DNA of 64,000 nucleotides, taken from NCBI GenBank assembly GCA_020725025.1, contig DYFV01000012.1, positions 26,816 through 90,815 on the forward strand, written 5' to 3'. The stretch's first letter is position 1, and every line of letters starts with the position of its first letter. Origin of the DNA: Azoarcus sp. (GTDB taxonomy: Bacteria; Pseudomonadota; Gammaproteobacteria; Burkholderiales; Rhodocyclaceae). The notes under the pieces were generated by a model. It saw nothing but the letters and a program-made list of their open reading frames with translations, was not told where the DNA came from and did no database searches. Made by a program: the position numbers and the translations under genes. Shown here piece by piece: positions 10,174-18,100 of the stretch.

Positions 10174-10190
10174 CGCACCAAGCTGGTGCG
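10174..10190. promoter_or_regulatory. NtrC binding site (perfect palindrome)
   Basis: CGCACCA-AGC-TGGTGCG is a perfect 7-3-7 dyad matching the NtrC consensus TGCACCA-N3-TGGTGCA at all inner positions. Its centre lies about 140 bp upstream of the predicted sigma-54 start site, a normal enhancer distance. Confidence 0.75.
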
Positions 10191-10212
10191 AGATCGGCTT
10201 CAGGGGAGCACC

Positions 10213-10232
10213 ACGGTGCGCGCGCGCACCGT
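10213..10232. promoter_or_regulatory. 20-bp perfect palindrome
   Basis: ACGGTGCGCGCGCGCACCGT is a perfect 20-bp palindrome between the two NtrC-like sites. It may be an extra operator or a cruciform. No family consensus is assigned. Confidence 0.35.
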
Positions 10233-10335
10233 CTCGACGCGTTGCCGGCGGGACCCGGCGCCGTCGACGCCCGAGGGGCGGACGGCTCCGGCCGAGGCGG
10301 GCGGTGTCGAGGCGCGCGCACAGCGATGGGAATTG

Positions 10336-10352
10336 CGCACAATTGTGGTGCG
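10336..10352. promoter_or_regulatory. Second NtrC-like site, near ubiK
   Basis: CGCACAA-TTG-TGGTGCG differs from a perfect NtrC dyad by one base. It lies about 300 bp from the sigma-54 start site and about 85 bp before ubiK, so it could serve either direction. The rest of this 430-bp gap (10006-10436) shows no gene. Confidence 0.5.
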
Positions 10353-10436
10353 TCGACCCCTCCCGCGCCGCCACGGCCGCCGCGGGCGACGTGCTAAACT
10401 GCGGTCATTCCGTAGCGATGAAAGAAAGGCGCCGCC

Positions 10437-10700
10437 ATGACCGCACCCCGCATCCTCGACGAACTTGGTGCCAAGCTCTCGGAGCTCGCCGCGAGCAGCC
10501 CCGCCCGCGACATCGAGAAGAACGTCAAGGCGCTGCTCGGCAGCGCGTTCGGCAAGCTCGATCTGGTCACACGCGAGGAGTTCGACGTGCAGCGCGAAGT
10601 CCTCGCGCACACCCGCCAGAAGCTCGCCGAGCTGGAGCTGCGGGTGGCCGCGCTCGAGTCCGAGCTCACCCGCGAGCGCACCGAGCGCGATACCGAGTAG
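10437..10700 (+). CDS. ubiK: Ubiquinone biosynthesis accessory factor UbiK
   Basis: An 87-aa protein of the BMFP/YqiC family. The N-terminal half is an amphipathic segment (LDELGAKLSELAAS) and the C-terminal half a trimeric coiled coil (LAHTRQKLAELELRVAALE). UbiK supports the aerobic ubiquinone biosynthesis complex. It is divergent from the nitrogen operon and about 90 bp upstream of comM. Confidence 0.85.
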   Translation: MTAPRILDELGAKLSELAASSPARDIEKNVKALLGSAFGKLDLVTREEFDVQREVLAHTRQKLAELELRVAALESELTRERTERDTE

Positions 10701-10787
10701 CCCCGGAGTCGGCGTCCTCGGCCGATTATCCCTTCGTCATTTCCCGTTTGTTCGGTAGACTGCCTCCGGTCCATTCCGGAGGCATGA

Positions 10788-12284
10788 ATGTCGCTCGCCG
10801 TCGTACGCACCCGCGCCCTGGTGGGCATCCACGCGCCCGAGGTGACGGTGGAGGTGCACCTGGCCAACGGGCTGCCCGCCTTCAACCTGGTGGGGCTCGC
10901 CGACACGGAGGTGCGCGAGGCCCGTGACCGGGTGCGGGCGGCCATCGTCACCTCCCAGTTCGAATTCCCGCAGCGGCGCATCACGGTCAATCTGGCGCCC
11001 GCCGACCTGCCCAAGGAAGGCGGCCGCTACGACTTGCCGATCGCCCTGGGCATCCTCGCGGCGTCGGGCCAGATCGACGCCTCCGCCCTCGGCCGCCACG
11101 AGTTCGTCGGGGAGCTTTCGCTGAACGGCGAGCTGCGTCCGGTGCGCGGCGCGCTCGCTGTGGCGCTGGAATCGGGCCGGGCGGGGCGTGCGCTGGTGGT
11201 GCCGCCGGCCAACGCGGACGAGTCCGCGCTCGCCGCCAACGGGACAGTGCTCGCCGCGGGTAGCCTCCTCGCCGTATGCGCCCACCTCAACGGCCACGGG
11301 CCGCTGGCGCCGCACCCCGCACCGCAGGGCGAGAGGCGGCCCTCGGCCGTGCCGGACCTGGCCGAGGTCAAGGGGCAGTTGCAGGCCCGGCGCGCGCTGG
11401 AGGTCGCGGCGGCGGGGCAGCATGCGCTACTGATGTTCGGGCCGCCGGGCACCGGCAAGTCGATGCTCGCCCAGCGCCTGCCGGGCCTGCTGCCGCCCAT
11501 GGACGAGGGCGAAGCCACCGAGAGCGCAGCGGTGCAGTCGATCGAGGGCGGCTTCGATCCGGCACGGTGGGCGCAGCGGCCCTGGCGCGCGCCCCATCAC
11601 TCGGCCTCCGTCGCGGCGCTGGTGGGCGGCGGCGGCGATCCCCGGCCGGGGGAGATCAGCCTCGCCCATCACGGCGTGCTCTTCCTGGACGAGCTCCCGG
11701 AGTTCGATCGGCGCGTGCTGGAGGCGCTGCGCGAGCCGCTCGAGACCGGTGTCGTCACCGTGTCGCGGGCGCGCCGGCGCGCCGAGTTTCCCGCCCGCTT
11801 CCAGCTCGTCGCCGCGATGAATCCTTGTCCCTGTGGGCTGGCGGGCGCGCCCGGCGGACGTTGCCGGTGCACGCCGGACCAGATCGCGCGCTATCGCGGC
11901 AAGCTTTCCGGGCCGCTGCTCGACCGCATCGACGTGATGGTCGAGGTGCCGCTTCTCGACCGGGCCGAGTTGCTGGCGCAGCCCGAAGGCGAGCCGAGCG
12001 CCGCAGTGCGCGAGCGTGTGGTGCGGGCCTGGGCGCTGCAGCGCGGGCGCCAGGGGGTGGCCAACGGGCGTCTGCCGGCGGGGCGGGTCGAGGCGCTATG
12101 CACGCCCGACACCGAAGGCCGCGCACTGCTCGCGCACGCGATCGAGCGGCTCGATCTGTCCGCTCGCGGTTATCATCGCATCCTCCGGGTGGCCCGCACG
12201 ATCGCGGACCTCGCCGGCGCCGGGTGCGTCGGCGCGGCCCATGTGGCCGAGGCGGTCCAGTACCGGCGGGGGTGGAACATGTAG
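10788..12284 (+). CDS. comM: YifB/ComM family Mg-chelatase-like AAA+ ATPase
   Basis: A 498-aa ATPase. Residues 1-190 are the ComM N-terminal domain (MSLAVVRTRALVGIHAPEV). The AAA+ core has Walker A GPPGTGKS at 218-225 and a Walker B-like LFLDELPEF. A Cys-rich finger NPCPCGLAGAPGGRCRC follows, then a C-terminal lid. In Vibrio and Haemophilus, ComM is a hexameric branch-migration helicase that aids integration of DNA during natural transformation. GGAGGC precedes ATG 10788; another ATG at 10784 is out of frame. Confidence 0.92.
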   Translation: MSLAVVRTRALVGIHAPEVTVEVHLANGLPAFNLVGLADTEVREARDRVRAAIVTSQFEFPQRRITVNLAPADLPKEGGRYDLPIALGILAASGQIDASALGRHEFVGELSLNGELRPVRGALAVALESGRAGRALVVPPANADESALAANGTVLAAGSLLAVCAHLNGHGPLAPHPAPQGERRPSAVPDLAEVKGQLQARRALEVAAAGQHALLMFGPPGTGKSMLAQRLPGLLPPMDEGEATESAAVQSIEGGFDPARWAQRPWRAPHHSASVAALVGGGGDPRPGEISLAHHGVLFLDELPEFDRRVLEALREPLETGVVTVSRARRRAEFPARFQLVAAMNPCPCGLAGAPGGRCRCTPDQIARYRGKLSGPLLDRIDVMVEVPLLDRAELLAQPEGEPSAAVRERVVRAWALQRGRQGVANGRLPAGRVEALCTPDTEGRALLAHAIERLDLSARGYHRILRVARTIADLAGAGCVGAAHVAEAVQYRRGWNM

Positions 12285-12369
12285 CCCGGATGGAGGAGCG
12301 GAATCCGGGGCCGGTGCCGGCCGCTGCGCCGCCCTCCCCGGATTCCGCCGTGGCTCCATCCGGGCTGCG
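12282..12369. repeat. Dispersed palindromic intergenic repeat, copy 2 (complete)
   Basis: Complete copy. The left arm TAGCCCGGATGGAG...CGGAATCCGGGG pairs with the right arm CCCCGGATTCCGCC...GGCTCCATCCGGGCT. It begins inside the comM stop codon and fills most of the gap before the exporter gene. The long imperfect hairpin could end comM transcripts. Confidence 0.7.
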
Positions 12370-12410
12370 AATATGCCGCGCGCGCGCCGGTTGCCCCCAC
12401 GAGAGAACTC

Positions 12411-13604
12411 ATGCCTGAATCGTCCCGCCGGCTCGCCTGGCTGCTCGCCGCCCTGGCCGCCCTCGGCCCCTTCTCGATCGACACCTACCTGCCGGCCTTT
12501 CCCGCCATGGGCCAGGCGCTCGGGGCCACGTCCATGGAGATCCAGCAGACGCTCACCGCCTACATGGCGACCTTCGCCTTCATGGTGCTGTGGCATGGAG
12601 CGCTCGCCGACCGCTACGGGCGGCGCCGGGTGATCCTGGTCGCGACCGGCCTCTTCGCGGCGGCCTCGATGGTGTGCGCGGCGGCGGACTCCATCGAGTG
12701 GCTGTGGGCGGGCCGCGCGCTGCAGGGCCTGAGCTCCGGCGCCGGGATGGTCGTCGGCCGGGCAGTGATCCGCGACCTGCACGAGGGCGCGCGGGCGCAG
12801 CGGCTCATGGCGCAGGTCACGGTGATCTTCGCCATCGCGCCGGCGGTGGCGCCGCTCGTGGGCGGCGTGCTCCTCACCGTGGCCGGCTGGCGCTCGATCT
12901 TCGTCTTCCTCGCCTGCTTCGGCGCGCTCCTCGCCTGGACGAGCTGGCGCGAGCTGCCCGAGACGCTGGCGCCCGAGGCGCGACACCCGCTGCACCCGGT
13001 GAGCCTCGCGCGGGCCTACGGCGCGGTCCTCGGCAGCGCGGCCTTCCTGCTGGTCGCCACCGCCATCGCGTTCAACTTCAATGGCTTCTTCGTGTACGTG
13101 CTCGGTGCGCCGCGCTTCGTGATGGACCACCTGGGGCTCGGCCCGAACGAGTTCGGCTGGCTCTTCGTGCCGATGGTGGGCGGCTTCATGGCGGGGGCGG
13201 CGCTGTCGGGACGGCTGGCCGGGCGCTGGACGCCCCAGCGGACGATCGGCTTGGCCTTCGCCCTCATGATGGGCGCGGCCGTCGCGAACGTCGCGGTCTC
13301 GGCCCTGCTCGCGCCGGGGCTGCCGTGGTCGGTGGCGCCGATCGCGCTCTACAGCTTCGGCATGTCGCTGGGCATGCCCAGCCTCACCCTGCTCGCGCTC
13401 GACCTCTTTCCGGCGCGGCGTGGGCTCGCCTCGAGCTGCCTGAGCTTCCTCCACGTGGGGCTGAACGCGATCACCGCCGGCGTGCTGGTGCCCCTGCTGT
13501 GGGATTCGCCGCTCACCCTGGCGGCGGGGATGAGCGGCTTTCTCGCCCTGGGGCTGCTGACCTTCGGCGAGTGGCGCCGCCGCCGGCGCCTGCCCTCCGT
13601 CTGA
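12411..13604 (+). CDS. Bcr/CflA-type MFS drug/metabolite exporter
   Basis: A 397-aa protein with 12 predicted membrane helices. MFS motif A is visible as DRYGRRRVILVAT after helix 2, and the Bcr/CflA features FSIDTYLPAFPAM (helix 1) and ALQGLSSGAGMVVGRAVIRD (helix 4) are clear. It is a proton-driven efflux pump; the substrate is unknown. A 164-bp gap with a GC-rich inverted repeat separates it from the downstream cluster, so an export role for that cluster is possible but unproven. Confidence 0.87.
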   Translation: MPESSRRLAWLLAALAALGPFSIDTYLPAFPAMGQALGATSMEIQQTLTAYMATFAFMVLWHGALADRYGRRRVILVATGLFAAASMVCAAADSIEWLWAGRALQGLSSGAGMVVGRAVIRDLHEGARAQRLMAQVTVIFAIAPAVAPLVGGVLLTVAGWRSIFVFLACFGALLAWTSWRELPETLAPEARHPLHPVSLARAYGAVLGSAAFLLVATAIAFNFNGFFVYVLGAPRFVMDHLGLGPNEFGWLFVPMVGGFMAGAALSGRLAGRWTPQRTIGLAFALMMGAAVANVAVSALLAPGLPWSVAPIALYSFGMSLGMPSLTLLALDLFPARRGLASSCLSFLHVGLNAITAGVLVPLLWDSPLTLAAGMSGFLALGLLTFGEWRRRRRLPSV

Positions 13605-13768
13605 CGCCGGCCCGGCGGGAGCGGGCGCCGGGCAGGAAGGTAACCATTCTCTTAACATGGTTTTGCAGAAAATCATGACCGGCGCCTCCTGATCGACCCG
13701 ACTTGCGCTGCCGGGCGCCGCCTTAGTCTGGATGCCTCTTGCCGAACGGGAACGCGGAGGTGTGCCAG

Positions 13769-15196
13769 ATGGATTTCGTGACGCCATGGCTGGCCGTGGG
13801 GAGTCGAGCCGATGCCGCAGACGGAGCCGCCTTGCGCGCGGCCGGCATCGACGCCCTGCTCTCGCTCGCGCCGCTCTCCCGGCCGGCGGAAGTCGCACTG
13901 CAGCTGAGCCTCGCCGTCGCCGATCGCGCACCCCTTCCGGCGGGGACGATCCGCACCGCAGTCGATTTCCTCGCCCAGCGTGCCGCAGCCGGCCAGCGGG
14001 TGCTGCTCCATTGCGAGATGGGGATCTCCCGCTCCCCGGCGCTCGCGGCCTGCTTTCTGCACGAACACGAGGGCATGCCGCTGGATGAGGCCTTCGTCCG
14101 GGTCCGCTCGCTGCGGCCGAAGGCGGTACCCGATCCCGCGCTGGTCGACTCGATCCGCGCCCACTACGGCGCATGCGCCCGCATCGATCTGTCCGGCAAC
14201 GAGAACCCCTTCGGCCCGTCGCCGCGGGCGCGCGCCGCCATGGCGCGGGTGCTGGGGCAACTGCACCGCTATCCCCCACTCGACGCCGCCGAGCTGCGCG
14301 GCCTGCTGGCCGGGCGGGCGGAGCTTGCCCCTTCCCAGGTGCTGATCGGCAATGGCGCCTGCGAGCTGATCGACCTGGCGATGCGCAGCCTCGCCGGTGC
14401 GGGCGGGGAGGTGCTCATTCCGGATCCCGCCTTTCCTGCCTATCGCTCCGCGGCCGAGCGAGTGGGCGCCCGCGTCGTCACGGTTCCGCTCGACGGCGCC
14501 TGCTATCGCATCGAGGCTTTCCTCGAGCGGCTCACCCCTTCGACGCGGCTCGTGGTCGTCGCCTCGCCCCACAACCCCACCGGCACCCTGATGCGTCCCG
14601 CCGACTGGCGCCGCCTGTGCGATGCGCTGCCGTCCGGCGCGGTGCTGCTGCTCGACGAGGCCTACCGCGACTACGCCGTCGGGCGCGCGCTGATCGACGG
14701 CGTCGGCGACGTGCGGGCGGGCAGGCCGGTGCTCGTGCTGCGCTCGCTCTCCAAGGTGGAGGGCCTCGCCGGGCTGCGCGTCGGCTACGGCTTTGCGCCC
14801 GAGCCGGTGGTGCGGCGGCTCGCGGCGCTGTGCCCGCAGTACCACGTGGGCTCGCTCGCCCAGGTTGCGGCGCTCGCGGCGCTCGCCGACGAGGAGCACG
14901 CCCGGCGCAGCGTCGCGGCCAACGCCCGCGAGCGCGAGGTGCTCACGGCGGGGTTGGCGCGCCTGGGGCTCGCCTTCGTTCCCTCGGCGGCGAACTTCGT
15001 CCTGCTGCGCGGCCCGCGCGACGCGCTGGCGCGGCTCGCAGCCCGCGGCGTGGCGGTGAAGTGCATGGCGCGCTACGGCCTGCCCGGCCACATCCGGGTG
15101 AGCGTCGGCCTGCCCGAGGAAAACGCACGCTTTCTCGCCGTGCTCGGCGAGCTGGTGCGCGAGGACCACCCATCCCGGGCGACAGTCCCGGTCTGA
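13769..15196 (+). CDS. Fusion: dual-specificity phosphatase + HisC-type aminotransferase
   Basis: A 475-aa two-domain protein. Residues 1-120 are a compact dual-specificity phosphatase with the P-loop HCEMGISRSP (nucleophile C82, R88) and a candidate general acid D52. Residues about 126-465 are a class I/II aminotransferase of the histidinol-phosphate type, with DLSGNENPFGPSP, SPHNPTGTL and the PLP lysine K329 in LRSLSKVEGLAGLRVGYG. HisC enzymes transaminate phosphorylated imidazole or prephenate-like substrates, so the fusion suggests sequential transamination and dephosphorylation. The start is ATG 13769 behind GCGGAGG (an in-frame ATG at 13739 lacks this). It heads the nine-gene cluster; the next gene is 14 nt away. 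Confidence 0.85.
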   Translation: MDFVTPWLAVGSRADAADGAALRAAGIDALLSLAPLSRPAEVALQLSLAVADRAPLPAGTIRTAVDFLAQRAAAGQRVLLHCEMGISRSPALAACFLHEHEGMPLDEAFVRVRSLRPKAVPDPALVDSIRAHYGACARIDLSGNENPFGPSPRARAAMARVLGQLHRYPPLDAAELRGLLAGRAELAPSQVLIGNGACELIDLAMRSLAGAGGEVLIPDPAFPAYRSAAERVGARVVTVPLDGACYRIEAFLERLTPSTRLVVVASPHNPTGTLMRPADWRRLCDALPSGAVLLLDEAYRDYAVGRALIDGVGDVRAGRPVLVLRSLSKVEGLAGLRVGYGFAPEPVVRRLAALCPQYHVGSLAQVAALAALADEEHARRSVAANAREREVLTAGLARLGLAFVPSAANFVLLRGPRDALARLAARGVAVKCMARYGLPGHIRVSVGLPEENARFLAVLGELVREDHPSRATVPV

Positions 15197-15210
15197 AGGA
15201 GACGAGCGAG

Positions 15211-16191
15211 ATGGTGATGATGATGGCCCCCGGCGGAACGCTGGAGATGGCGAAGACGGTGCTCGACGAGGGCGCGGACGCGGTGTACGTCGGCGTGGTC
15301 GGCTGGAGCCGGCGTGGCGCCCAGGACGAGCTCGACGACGACGAGATCCGCCACACGATCGATTACGCGGCCGCGCGCGGCAAGGAGGTGCGCGTGGTGG
15401 TGAACACGCTGCCGAGCTCCACCGAGCTGCCGATGTTCGTCGAGCGCGTCGAGCGCTACGCGGGCTGGGGCGCGCAGGGCTTCATGGTGAGCGACATCGG
15501 GGCGATGCGGCTGGTGAAGGAGCGCCTGCCCCAGGTGAACATCCACACCAGCGTGGGTTGCGGCATCACCAACTACGAGGACGTGCGCTTCCTGCGGGAG
15601 ATCGGCGCGGACTACGTCGTGCTGCCCTACCGCCTGTCGGTGGATGAGATCGCCAAGATCAAGCAGGCGGGCAAGGTCGGCATCGAGGTCTTCCTGTTCA
15701 AGACGCCCTCGGGCGGGAAGATCTGCCCGGGCAAATGCAACATGAGCAGCTACTTCAGCTTCCGACGCTGGCTCGACGCCCAGGGCAAGGACCACTTCTT
15801 CGGCTCCGCCTCCCGCGGCGGCGACTGCCTGCGGGTCTGCCAGACGGAGTGGAACTTCAACGTCGGCGACATCGACTACCGCCTGCCGATGACCATCAAG
15901 ACGAATCCCGCCCTGTGGCTGGAGGAGTTGCCCGCCTACCTCGCCGCCGGCGTCGATTGCCTGAAGGTGCCCGGCCGCGACCGCTCGGCGGGGCTGGTGT
16001 GCGACATCGTTCGGGTCTACCGGCGCGCGGTGGACACCATTCTCGGCTCCGACCACCCCGATCTTGGCCCCTTCGCATCCGAGCTCGAGGTCTTGCGCGG
16101 GCGCTGGATGACCGAGCGCAACAAGCGCGACAACCGCCTGCTGCGCCAGGCGATCGACGAATCCCGGCGCGTGGCCGCCACCCCCCTGTGA
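15211..16191 (+). CDS. U32-family protein, UbiU-like (paralogue 1)
   Basis: A 326-aa TIM-barrel U32 protein. It opens MAPGGTLEMAKTVLDEGADA and contains the family triplet YVGVVGW, SVGCGI and KVPGRDRSAG. Four cysteines, C172 and C176 (ICPGKC) plus C206 and C210 (GGDCLRVC), lie where UbiU carries its [4Fe-4S] ligands. U32 members UbiU, TrhP and RlhA support oxygen-independent hydroxylations, so the older 'peptidase/collagenase' label is probably wrong here. AAGGAG precedes the start. It lies 11 nt upstream of the UbiV-like gene, the usual U-V order. Substrate unknown. Confidence 0.85.
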   Translation: MVMMMAPGGTLEMAKTVLDEGADAVYVGVVGWSRRGAQDELDDDEIRHTIDYAAARGKEVRVVVNTLPSSTELPMFVERVERYAGWGAQGFMVSDIGAMRLVKERLPQVNIHTSVGCGITNYEDVRFLREIGADYVVLPYRLSVDEIAKIKQAGKVGIEVFLFKTPSGGKICPGKCNMSSYFSFRRWLDAQGKDHFFGSASRGGDCLRVCQTEWNFNVGDIDYRLPMTIKTNPALWLEELPAYLAAGVDCLKVPGRDRSAGLVCDIVRVYRRAVDTILGSDHPDLGPFASELEVLRGRWMTERNKRDNRLLRQAIDESRRVAATPL

Positions 16192-16202
16192 GGAGACGCA
16201 AC

Positions 16203-17141
16203 ATGTTCGAGCTATCCACCGACGTCGGCAATCTGAAGGAACTGCGCGAGGGCGACTTCTCCGCCTACGACGCGCTCTACCTGGGCGACTTCTCCTGTCC
16301 CGAGTACCCCAACAACTTCAGCTCCCACGCCGAGCTGCTGGAAGCCGGCCTGGAGATCACCCGCGCGCGCGGGCAGAAGGCCTACCTGCGGCTCTACGCG
16401 GTGCCGGGCAACGACGACCTCGACTGGGTGGGGGACCTCATCGACACCGCGCTCGGGCTGCCTTTCGACGCGCTCGAGGTGCACAACCTGGGTGTGCTGC
16501 GCATGCTGCGCGAGCGCGGCTGCGAGCTCCCCATCCACCTGGGCGTGTTCGGCAACCTGTACACCCACGAGACCGCCAAGGTGCTCAAGCAGTACGGCGT
16601 GACCCGCGTCTATCCCAATCCCGAGCTCTCGCTCGACGAGGTGCGCTACATCGCCGAGCACGCCGAGGTCGAGGTGCTGGTACCGGTGCACGGCAAGATC
16701 CCCCTGGTGATCTCGGAGACCTGCTTCATCCTCGAGCACAGCGAGGAGGGGGGCGGCTGCGGGGAGGGTGCCTGCTCCTACCAGTGCACTCAGGAGCACT
16801 GGCTGAAGCGCGGCCGCGGCGACGGCAGCCGCGCCGATTGGTCGCTCAAGGACACCGGGCGCATGACGCTCTCCGGCAAGGACCTGTGCATGGTCGAGCA
16901 CGCGGCGAAGCTCGCCGGCATGGGCCTCCGGCACTTCTACGTACACAACAAGGGCGAGGCGCAGGGCTATGCCGAGGCGGTCGGGCGCATCTACCGCGAC
17001 GCGCTCGGGCGCGCCTTCGCCGGCGAGCCCGCGGACGATTTCGCGCCCGCGCTCGCGACCCTCGCCGGTCTCGCCCGCGAGGGGCTGTGCAACGGCTACT
17101 ACTTCGAGGGCGCGGGCCAGCGCTACGTCGGGAGAGCGTGA
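16203..17141 (+). CDS. U32-family protein, UbiV-like partner
   Basis: A 312-aa U32 barrel distinct from its three neighbours. Cysteines C32 (YLGDFSCPEY), C174 (SETCF), C191 and C195 match the positions of the four [4Fe-4S] ligands of E. coli UbiV (GEAVCSKR, SARCF, then two cysteines four residues apart). An extra C186 is present. UbiV works only as a heterodimer with UbiU, so this protein probably pairs with one of the UbiU-like proteins encoded next to it. AGGAGA lies upstream. Its stop overlaps the next start by 1 nt (TGATG). Confidence 0.83.
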   Translation: MFELSTDVGNLKELREGDFSAYDALYLGDFSCPEYPNNFSSHAELLEAGLEITRARGQKAYLRLYAVPGNDDLDWVGDLIDTALGLPFDALEVHNLGVLRMLRERGCELPIHLGVFGNLYTHETAKVLKQYGVTRVYPNPELSLDEVRYIAEHAEVEVLVPVHGKIPLVISETCFILEHSEEGGGCGEGACSYQCTQEHWLKRGRGDGSRADWSLKDTGRMTLSGKDLCMVEHAAKLAGMGLRHFYVHNKGEAQGYAEAVGRIYRDALGRAFAGEPADDFAPALATLAGLAREGLCNGYYFEGAGQRYVGRA

Positions 17142-18100
17142 TGACGGCCCGCATGCTGGCTCCGGCGGGCTCGCTGGAGATGGCCCGCGCGGCGGTGGAC
17201 GAGGGCGCCGACATCATCTACGTGGGCCCGCTCGGCTTCTCGCGCCGGCCCTACGAGTCGGAGATGAGCGACGAGGCGATCCGCGAGGCCGCCGCCTACG
17301 CGGCCGCCCGCGGCGCCGAGCTGCGGGTGGTGCTCAACACCTACCCGACGCCCTACGACTTCGGCCGCTTCGTGGACAAGGCGCTCGGCTACGCCGCCGA
17401 CGGCGCCTCGGGTTTCATCGTCACCGACGTCGGCCTGCTGCGCGCCCTGCGCCGCGAGCTGCCGGAGACGGTGCTGCACGTCAGCATCGGCAGCGGCATC
17501 AGCAACGCCGGCGACGCCGCCTTCTACCGCGACGCCGGCGCCGACGTGATCATCCTGCCCTACCGCTGGGACGTGGCCGAGATCGAGGCGGTGCGCCGCG
17601 CGAGCGACATCGGGCTGGAGACCTTCCTGTTCGAGACGGTGCAGACCGGAAAGGTCTGCCCCGGCAAGTGCATCATGAGCAGCTACCTGCGCTTTCGCGA
17701 CTGGCTGGAGATCGAGGGCAGCCGCGACTTCCACGGCAGCGCGAACCGCGGCGCCAAGGAGTGCTACCGGGTGTGCCAGGCCAACTGGGACTTCGGGGTT
17801 CCGGGGGCAGTGCCCCACGAGCTGAAGCTGCGCCGGGACGCGCGCCTGATGCTCGACCAGCTGCCGGCCTTCCTGGCGGCCGGCGTCACCTGCTTCAAGC
17901 TCTCCGGGCGCGAGCGTCCGGTCGCCATGATCCGCGACCTGGTGCGCTTCTACCGCAAGTCGATCGACGAGGTCGTCGCGGGCGTCCGGGATCTCGGCCA
18001 CCACGCCGAGGAGCTGGCCGAGCTGCGCCTGCGCTGGGTGCGCGAGAAGAGCCGGCGCGTGGACACCCTGATGGACCGGGCGGCGAGCTATGTCGCGTGA
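17141..18100 (+). CDS. U32-family protein, UbiU-like (paralogue 2)
   Basis: A 319-aa UbiU-like barrel, clearly paralogous to those at 15.2 and 19.05 kb. It starts MTARMLAPAGSLEMARAAVD. Four cysteines, C173/C177 (VCPGKC) and C208/C212 (KECYRVC), keep the predicted cluster-binding pattern, and KLSGRERP replaces the usual KVPGRxR. It is translationally coupled on both sides: a 1-nt overlap with the UbiV-like gene and an 11-nt overlap with the binding-protein-like gene. Probably a second oxygen-independent hydroxylation subunit with a different substrate or partner. Confidence 0.83.
   Translation: MTARMLAPAGSLEMARAAVDEGADIIYVGPLGFSRRPYESEMSDEAIREAAAYAAARGAELRVVLNTYPTPYDFGRFVDKALGYAADGASGFIVTDVGLLRALRRELPETVLHVSIGSGISNAGDAAFYRDAGADVIILPYRWDVAEIEAVRRASDIGLETFLFETVQTGKVCPGKCIMSSYLRFRDWLEIEGSRDFHGSANRGAKECYRVCQANWDFGVPGAVPHELKLRRDARLMLDQLPAFLAAGVTCFKLSGRERPVAMIRDLVRFYRKSIDEVVAGVRDLGHHAEELAELRLRWVREKSRRVDTLMDRAASYVA

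Noticed and set aside
13739..13768. Upstream ATG for the phosphatase-aminotransferase fusion
   Set aside because: It lacks a ribosome site, whereas GCGGAGG sits at the right distance from ATG 13769.
14173..15210. Possible N-terminal extension of the first U32 protein
   Set aside because: It overlaps the aminotransferase gene in another frame and is Arg/Ala-rich noise; family homology begins at the ATG at 15211.
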